Assembly (NCBI GenBank): GCA_002338615.1
Contig: DDIS01000040.1
Span: 1-50,131 of the forward strand
Direction of reading: 5' to 3'
Source: Proteobacteria bacterium UBA1844
GTDB lineage: Bacteria; Pseudomonadota; Gammaproteobacteria; Steroidobacterales; Woeseiaceae
DNA: 50,131 nt
Translations under genes and position numbers: made by a program
Notes under the pieces: generated by a model
Databases searched by the model: none
The model's input: the letters and a program-made list of their open reading frames with translations, nothing else
What the model was told of the DNA's origin: nothing
Shown here: piece by piece, positions 44,687 to 50,131 of the stretch
How positions within the stretch are numbered: the first letter of the stretch is position 1
Layout of the letters: each line of letters opens with the position of its first letter

Positions 44687-45844
44687 GTGAAAAGCTACCA
44701 CCTGAAGTTCTTGCTTATGTTCCTGTCAGCCCTTGCTACAGCAACCGGCTGTCGTGGCGAGGCCGCGACGGAATCGATGCCACCCCCGCCCAAAGTGAGC
44801 GTTGCAGCGGTCGTCGGTAAGGACGTGCGGCCGTGGGATGAATACACGGGCCATATCGAAGCCGTCGAGACGGTCGAATTGCGCCCGCGCGTAAGTGGCT
44901 ACATCGAGCGTGTCAACTATGAAGAAGGCGGCGAAGTCGAGAAGGGCGACGTTCTTTTCGTGATCGATCAGCGTACCTATCTCGCGGAGCTCGCGCGCGT
45001 CGAGGCGGAACTTGCGCGGGCGCATACGCAAGCCAAGTTTGCGCGAAGCGAGGTCGCGCGCGCAACGAAATTAGCCGATGCGCGAGCCCTTTCAGCCGAA
45101 GAGCTTGATCAGCGCAAGTCGACCCTCGCGCAGGCCGAAGCAAACATTCGCGCAGTGCAGGCGGCCGTCGATGTTGCCAAACTCAACCTGGAGTTCACAA
45201 AGGTCCGTGCGCCGATATCGGGGCGTGCCGGGCGGGCGGCTGTGACACCCGGCAATCTTGTATCCACCGAGCCCAACGCAACGATACTGACAACCATAGT
45301 GTCGCAGGATCCCGTCTACGTGTATTTCGAGGGTTACGAAGGCGACGACCTGCGCCGCGAAGCGTTGTCACGCGACATGCATATTCCGGTGCGCGTCAGT
45401 TTGGCTTCCGACGATGGCTATCCTTACAAAGGTGCATTGAATTTCGTCGACAACCAGGTAAATCCGGACACCGGTACCATTCGTGCGCGCGCAATTCTGC
45501 CAAACCCGGATCGTATTTTCACGCCCGGCCAGTTCGCACGCGTGCAGCTCGCCGGGCCAGCTACCGTGCACGCGCTGCTCATCGATAACAGAGCGGTGTT
45601 AACGGATCAGGATCGAAAGTACGTATACGCCATTGACGAAGATGGCAACGCTCAGCGCCGGGATGTGCAGCTAGGTCGCATGGTCGACGGTCTGCGTGTC
45701 GTCGAGTCGGGATTGGAAGTCGACGATAAAGTAATCGTGCACGGCGTGCAGAAAGTATTCATGCCCGGGATGCCGGTTGACGCCGAGCTCATTGCTATGG
45801 GCGACCCGCCGCCGGGACCGCAAACTACCGCGGCATCATTCTGA
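44687..45844 (+). CDS. RND efflux periplasmic adaptor (MFP)
   Basis: A 385-residue membrane-fusion protein that couples the permease to the outer-membrane factor. It starts at GTG with AAGGA 6 bases upstream. A hydrophobic leader and TATGC at Cys22 suggest a lipid anchor. The lipoyl halves are VELRPRVSGYIERVNYEEGG and TKVRAPISGRAGRAAVTPGN, with an alanine-rich alpha-hairpin between them (residues about 95-170). RVSLASDDGYPYKGALNFVD and the TGTIRARAILPNPD segment follow. It is first in the operon. Confidence 0.92.
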   Translation: MKSYHLKFLLMFLSALATATGCRGEAATESMPPPPKVSVAAVVGKDVRPWDEYTGHIEAVETVELRPRVSGYIERVNYEEGGEVEKGDVLFVIDQRTYLAELARVEAELARAHTQAKFARSEVARATKLADARALSAEELDQRKSTLAQAEANIRAVQAAVDVAKLNLEFTKVRAPISGRAGRAAVTPGNLVSTEPNATILTTIVSQDPVYVYFEGYEGDDLRREALSRDMHIPVRVSLASDDGYPYKGALNFVDNQVNPDTGTIRARAILPNPDRIFTPGQFARVQLAGPATVHALLIDNRAVLTDQDRKYVYAIDEDGNAQRRDVQLGRMVDGLRVVESGLEVDDKVIVHGVQKVFMPGMPVDAELIAMGDPPPGPQTTAASF

Positions 45845-45864
45845 TATTGCAACGGAAAGAAAAC

Positions 45865-48800
45865 ATGGATTTCGCAAAATTCTTCATTGATCGACCTATT
45901 TTTGCAGCGGTACTGTCGATCGTCATTTTCGTCGCGGGTGTCATCGCAATACCGCAGCTGCCATTGACCGAATACCCGGACGTTGTGCCGCCAACGGTGC
46001 AGGTGCGTGCCATTTATCCCGGTGCCAATCCGAAGGAGATCGCTGAAACCGTCGCGTCGCCGCTTGAAGAATCGATCAATGGCGTCGAGAACATGATGTA
46101 CATGAAATCGGTGGCAGGCAGTGACGGCGTTCTCGGCTTGACGGTGACCTTTCAGCCAGGGACGGACCCGGATCTTGCACAGGTACAGGTCCAGAACCGT
46201 GTCAACCAGGCGCTGGCGCGCCTGCCTGAAGACGTGCGCCGGCTGGGCGTGACCACCGAGAAACAGTCGCCGAACCTCACCATGGTGGTGCATCTGACAT
46301 CGCCGGACGGCCGCTACGACAGCGTCTATCTGCGTAACTACGCAACACTGAAAATGAGAGACGAACTGGCGCGATTGCCCGGTATCGGTCAGGCAATCAC
46401 CTTCGGTGCCGGCGACTACGCCATGCGCGTCTGGATAAATCCCGGCCGGGCCGCCGCTCGCGGTCTCACAGCCGGCGATATCGTGGGCGCGATTCGCGAA
46501 CAAAATGTGCAAGTCTCGGCTGGTCAGCTTGGCGCGCCGCCGACACCGGACGCGGCCGATTTTCTGGTGTCGATCAACGCGCAGGGACGCCTCGTCACCG
46601 AAGATGAATTCGGCGATATCGTACTGAAGACCGGCGCTGAAGGTCAGGTCACACAGCTACACGACGTTGCGCGCGTGGAATTGGGTGCCTCGGAATATAC
46701 CTTGCGTTCATTGCTCGACAACAAAGCGGCAGTGGCGATCGCTATTTTCCAGGCGCCTGGCTCCAATGCCCTCGAGTTATCCGAAAACGTGCGTGCGAAA
46801 ACGGCGGAACTGGCCCGGTACTTCCCCGAGGGCATGGATTACGAGGTGGTCTATGACCCGACCGTATTCGTGCGCGATTCAATTCACTCTGTCATCGATA
46901 CTTTGTTCGAGGCGGTGCTGCTGGTCGTGCTGGTCGTGATCCTGTTTCTCCAAACCTGGCGTGCGTCAATTATTCCGCTGCTCGCGGTACCGGTTTCGAT
47001 CGTCGGCACCTTTGCCGTGTTGCTGCTACTCGGCTTCTCCATCAACACTTTGACATTGTTCGCGCTGGTGCTGGCGATCGGCATTGTCGTCGATGATGCA
47101 ATCGTCGTGGTCGAAAACGTCGAACGCAACATCGGAGAGGGCCTGACTCCGCTTGCCGCCGCGCATCAGGCCATGCGCGAGGTGAGCGGACCGATTATCG
47201 CAATCTCGTTGGTACTGTGCGCAGTTTTTGTACCCATGGCGTTTCTTGAAGGCGTTAGCGGCCAGTTCTACCGTCAGTTTGCGGTGACCATTGCCGTGGC
47301 CACGGTCATTTCGGCGTTTAACTCGCTGACCCTCTCGCCCGCGCTCGCCGCCGCAATTCTAAAAGCTCACGGTGCGCCGAAGGATGCCCCGACGCGCATA
47401 ATTGATCGGCTGTTCGGCTGGTTGTTTCGTCCATTCAATCGTTTCTTCGGCCAGAGTGCCGAGCGGTATCAAGTTGCGATTGCGAAAAGTCTGCGGCGCC
47501 GCGGCGCCGTGTTCGCCATTTACGCGGTCTTGCTGGTCGCGACGGGCTTCCTGTTTCATGCCGTGCCGGGTGGCTTCATTCCAACCCAGGACAAAATGTA
47601 CCTGGTCGGCGGTGTGCAATTGCCCGCGGGCGCATCGCTCGATCGCACCGACGCGGTTGTACGCAAGATCAGCGATCTCGCGCTATCGACCGAGGGCGTG
47701 GCCAATGCCGTTGCATTCCCCGGCCTGAATGCAATGCAGTTCAACAGCACCCCGAATATGGGCACGATTTTCTTCGCGCTCGATAGTTTCGAAGGCCGTG
47801 GGCGATCGGCCGAAGAAATTACCGCCGAGCTGAACATGAAATTTTCCTCGGTGCAGGAGGCGTTCAGCTTTGCGTTCATGCCGCCCGCGATTCTGGGTAT
47901 CGGTACTGGTTCGGGTTACTCTTTATACGTGCAGGACCGCAACGGATTGGGCTACGGCGCGTTGCAATCGGCCGTGGCCGGCCTGTCCAGCGCGTTGAGC
48001 CAGATTCCGGGGATGGGTTATCCGTTCAGTTCCTATCAATCCAATGTGCCGCAACTTGAAGTAAGCGTCGACCGTGCCCAGGCGAAAGCGCAGGGCGTCG
48101 CACTGACAGACTTGTTCGAGACTTTGCAGGTTTACCTTGGCTCGGCGTATGTAAATGACTTCAACCGCTTTGGCCGCACCTACCGGGTGATGGCGCAGGC
48201 CGATGCGCGTTTTCGCGTCGACGCAGAGGACATTGGCAACCTTCGAACGCGCAACAGGGACGGCACGATGGTACCGATTGGCAGCATGGTGCATGTCGAA
48301 CAAAGTTACGGGCCGGATCCGGTCATTCGCTACAACGGCTACCCAGCCGCCGACCTGATGGGCGAGGCCGACCCGCGCATCCTTTCATCGGATGAGACAC
48401 TGGCGGTGATTGAAGACACGGCCCCGGAGGTATTGCCGGCCGGCATGGGCTTTGAATGGACGGATTTAAGCTTCCAGCAGGTGAACCAGGGCGACGCGGC
48501 ACTGATTGTGTTTCCACTGGCGGTACTGCTCGCTTTCCTCGTACTCGCGGCGCTTTATGAGAGTTGGACCTTGCCGCTCGCAGTCATTTTGATTGTTCCG
48601 ATGTGCATGCTGTCCGCACTGCTGGGCGTCCGGGCGCTCGGTGGCGACAACAATCTGTTTGTGCAGGTGGGACTGGTGCTGCTGATGGGACTCGCGTGCA
48701 AGAACGCCATCCTGATCGTCGAGTTTGCGCGGGAACTGGAGTTGCAAGGGCGTGGCATCGTCGACGCGGCATTCGAGGCCTGCCGCCTGAGGCTGCGGCC

Positions 48801-49050
48801 AATCATCATGACCTCGATCACCTTTACAGCCGCGGTCGTACCGCTGGTTCTGGCGAGCGGTGCCGGTGCTGAAATACGTCACGCGCTAGGTGTTGCGGTT
48901 TTCGCCGGAATGATCGGTGTGACCGCGTTTGGACTGTTCCTGACGCCGGTCTTTTATGTTGGCTTGCGAAAATTGGCCGCCTACATCGGCGCGCGTAGCG
49001 GGCCTCATGCTGAGGATGACCGTCCGGTATTGGAGAGTAGCCATGCGTAA
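45865..49050 (+). CDS. RND multidrug efflux permease (HAE1/AcrB-like)
   Basis: A 1061-residue inner-membrane proton/drug antiporter. Start ATG with GGAAAG upstream (FAKFFIDRPIFA begins the first helix). TM4 carries the proton-relay Asp pair in LAIGIVVDDAIVVVENVERN. Large periplasmic loops follow TM1 and TM7. The last helices include VQVGLVLLMGLACKNAILIV. The substrate cannot be read from sequence. The gene follows the adaptor by 20 bases and overlaps the outer-membrane factor by 8 bases. Confidence 0.95.
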   Translation: MDFAKFFIDRPIFAAVLSIVIFVAGVIAIPQLPLTEYPDVVPPTVQVRAIYPGANPKEIAETVASPLEESINGVENMMYMKSVAGSDGVLGLTVTFQPGTDPDLAQVQVQNRVNQALARLPEDVRRLGVTTEKQSPNLTMVVHLTSPDGRYDSVYLRNYATLKMRDELARLPGIGQAITFGAGDYAMRVWINPGRAAARGLTAGDIVGAIREQNVQVSAGQLGAPPTPDAADFLVSINAQGRLVTEDEFGDIVLKTGAEGQVTQLHDVARVELGASEYTLRSLLDNKAAVAIAIFQAPGSNALELSENVRAKTAELARYFPEGMDYEVVYDPTVFVRDSIHSVIDTLFEAVLLVVLVVILFLQTWRASIIPLLAVPVSIVGTFAVLLLLGFSINTLTLFALVLAIGIVVDDAIVVVENVERNIGEGLTPLAAAHQAMREVSGPIIAISLVLCAVFVPMAFLEGVSGQFYRQFAVTIAVATVISAFNSLTLSPALAAAILKAHGAPKDAPTRIIDRLFGWLFRPFNRFFGQSAERYQVAIAKSLRRRGAVFAIYAVLLVATGFLFHAVPGGFIPTQDKMYLVGGVQLPAGASLDRTDAVVRKISDLALSTEGVANAVAFPGLNAMQFNSTPNMGTIFFALDSFEGRGRSAEEITAELNMKFSSVQEAFSFAFMPPAILGIGTGSGYSLYVQDRNGLGYGALQSAVAGLSSALSQIPGMGYPFSSYQSNVPQLEVSVDRAQAKAQGVALTDLFETLQVYLGSAYVNDFNRFGRTYRVMAQADARFRVDAEDIGNLRTRNRDGTMVPIGSMVHVEQSYGPDPVIRYNGYPAADLMGEADPRILSSDETLAVIEDTAPEVLPAGMGFEWTDLSFQQVNQGDAALIVFPLAVLLAFLVLAALYESWTLPLAVILIVPMCMLSALLGVRALGGDNNLFVQVGLVLLMGLACKNAILIVEFARELELQGRGIVDAAFEACRLRLRPIIMTSITFTAAVVPLVLASGAGAEIRHALGVAVFAGMIGVTAFGLFLTPVFYVGLRKLAAYIGARSGPHAEDDRPVLESSHA

Positions 49051-50131
49051 ACCATTTTTACTGTCGTTCGCGGCGCTGAGCCTGGTCGCCTGTGCGGTCG
49101 GACCCGATTACGAACGGCCGGAAACGGTCGCACCCGAACACTTTGCACGCGCCGATGCGCCTTTTTACACGCCAGGCAACGTGCAGAATGATTTCTGGCG
49201 ACAGTTCAACGACCCGATGCTAACAGGGCTCATCGACGATACGCTGGCGGCCAACCACGATCTTCGCATTGCGTTATCCCGCTATGATCGCGCGCGTGCG
49301 TTACTGACGAATGCCGGGCTCGACCGTTGGCCGACGGTAACAGCCAAAGCCGCTGCCGCCGACCAGCGCGTGAGCGCTGCGCAGCTGCCGGATGGCTCGC
49401 GATCACAGCGCGATTACGAGAGCTACGACGCGGCCATCACGGCCGCCTGGGAGGTCGACTTTTTCGGCCGTGTGCGCCGCAATGTGGAAGCCGAGCGGGC
49501 CAACGCAGAGGCGAGTGCCGCGGATCTCGCGGCGGCGCAGGTAAGTGTTGTTGCTGAACTCGCGCAGAGTTACTTTCGCTTGCGCGGACTCCAGCAGCAA
49601 TTGGCCGTCGCCTCGAGCAATGCGGACAACCAGCGGAATTCACTTCTGCTTGTCAATGCGAGACTCGATGCTGGCAGCGGCACACAGTTGGATGTTGCCC
49701 AGGCGCAGCGACAGCTCGCCAGCACGGAGGCCCTGATACCGGCGCTGGAGAGCGACATTGCGGTGACCGCGCACCGCATAGCTGTACTGTCCGGGCGGCA
49801 ACCCGAAGCGCTTATTAGTGAGCTGGAACAACCGGCGGCGTTGCCGACGCTCCCGACGAGCATTCCGACAGGAGTTCCAGGTGAGCTACTACGACGTCGC
49901 CCCGACGTTATTGCTGCGGAGCGGCGTCTGGCGAGCGCCACGGCGCAGATTGGTGTGGCAACTGCCGACCTGTTTCCGCGGTTCACGCTAGGTGGGCTGA
50001 TCGGTACGCAGGCGATCGACACTGCCGTGCTGTTCGAACGCGACAGCGAAACCCGTGCCGTCGCACTGGGTATTGATTGGTCGTTTCTCGATGTGGGGCG
50101 TGTGCGCACGCGTATCGCGGCCGCCGATGCC
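49043..50131 (+). CDS. Outer-membrane efflux factor (NodT/OprM type), partial
   Basis: The 5' part (363 codons, no stop) of the TolC-like channel of the tripartite pump. The N-terminus MRKPFLLSFAALSLVACAVG has a strong lipobox (Cys17), followed by GPDYERP, as in OprM. The frame includes DFFGRVRRNVEAERANAEAS and VSVVAELAQSYFRLRGL. It also includes the periplasmic PGELLRRRPDVIAAERRLAS box and IDWSFLDVGRVRTRI, in the usual order. It runs off the right edge of the window. Confidence 0.93.
   Translation, partial: MRKPFLLSFAALSLVACAVGPDYERPETVAPEHFARADAPFYTPGNVQNDFWRQFNDPMLTGLIDDTLAANHDLRIALSRYDRARALLTNAGLDRWPTVTAKAAAADQRVSAAQLPDGSRSQRDYESYDAAITAAWEVDFFGRVRRNVEAERANAEASAADLAAAQVSVVAELAQSYFRLRGLQQQLAVASSNADNQRNSLLLVNARLDAGSGTQLDVAQAQRQLASTEALIPALESDIAVTAHRIAVLSGRQPEALISELEQPAALPTLPTSIPTGVPGELLRRRPDVIAAERRLASATAQIGVATADLFPRFTLGGLIGTQAIDTAVLFERDSETRAVALGIDWSFLDVGRVRTRIAAADA

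Noticed and set aside
45652..46512. Minus-strand open frame of 286 codons
   Set aside because: Antisense to the RND adaptor and permease. It is His-rich with no recognisable domain.

Overview
The window looks like chromosomal DNA of a gammaproteobacterium. The block rplY-pth-ychF at the left end is a classic gammaproteobacterial arrangement. TRIC-channel, RND-efflux, TorF-type porin and ECF sigma factor genes, many outer-membrane proteins and a moderately high GC content fit the same picture. No rRNA, complete IS element or CRISPR array was seen. A finer placement is not supported by the sequence alone.

Layout. (1) 153-4107: core genes for L25, peptidyl-tRNA hydrolase, YchF, a glutathione S-transferase and a TRIC channel. 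(2) 4242-17084: a tRNA with anticodon CAT whose 3' end is repeated exactly (23 bp) at 17062-17084. Between the two copies lies an integrated genomic island of about 12.8 kb. It carries a five-gene operon of small uncharacterised proteins, a small HTH (AlpA/excisionase-like) gene, a primase-helicase followed by iteron-like repeats, a GNAT-like/DUF6717 pair, a large SEC-C/nuclease-like protein, a DUF5677-like protein, a tyrosine integrase that appears to have lost its HxxR box, a HEPN-like protein and a frameshifted PD-(D/E)XK protein. A 119-bp segment upstream of the integrase is duplicated next to attR, which suggests that two related islands accreted and then decayed. (3) 17085-21884: the displaced tRNA terminator, a decayed dehydrogenase remnant, a class III aminotransferase, and an ArsR-SRPBCC-DUF4287/DUF5655 operon with a further SRPBCC gene.

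(4) 21965-30161: the most unusual part. Three minus-strand genes encode exported proteins with haem motifs: a lipoprotein with two CX4CH domains, a fused mono-haem/beta-barrel protein of Cyc2-like layout, and a six-CHRD-repeat lipoprotein with a C-terminal CX2CH domain. They diverge from an ECF sigma/anti-sigma/subtilisin-like operon. The same TGAACCTTTT element lies upstream of the sigma gene, of the first lipoprotein gene and of the CHRD gene, so the whole set may be one sigma-controlled surface electron-transfer or stress-response module.

(5) 30171-39366: a TorF-like porin, then an apparently complete 4-hydroxybenzoate to protocatechuate 4,5-cleavage pathway. The minus-strand genes are ligJ-ligA-ligB-ligC-pobA. 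The plus-strand genes are ligK-ligU-ligI. A LysR-type regulator with two tandem HTH domains sits between the two arms. Together they convert 4-hydroxybenzoate to pyruvate and oxaloacetate. (6) 39420-44599: an ECF42-type sigma factor with its YCII/DGPF partner and four divergent VOC/DUF1428 genes, a MauE-SRPBCC fusion protein and a truncated alpha/beta-hydrolase. (7) 44687-50131: an RND tripartite efflux operon (adaptor, permease, outer-membrane factor) whose last gene runs off the window.
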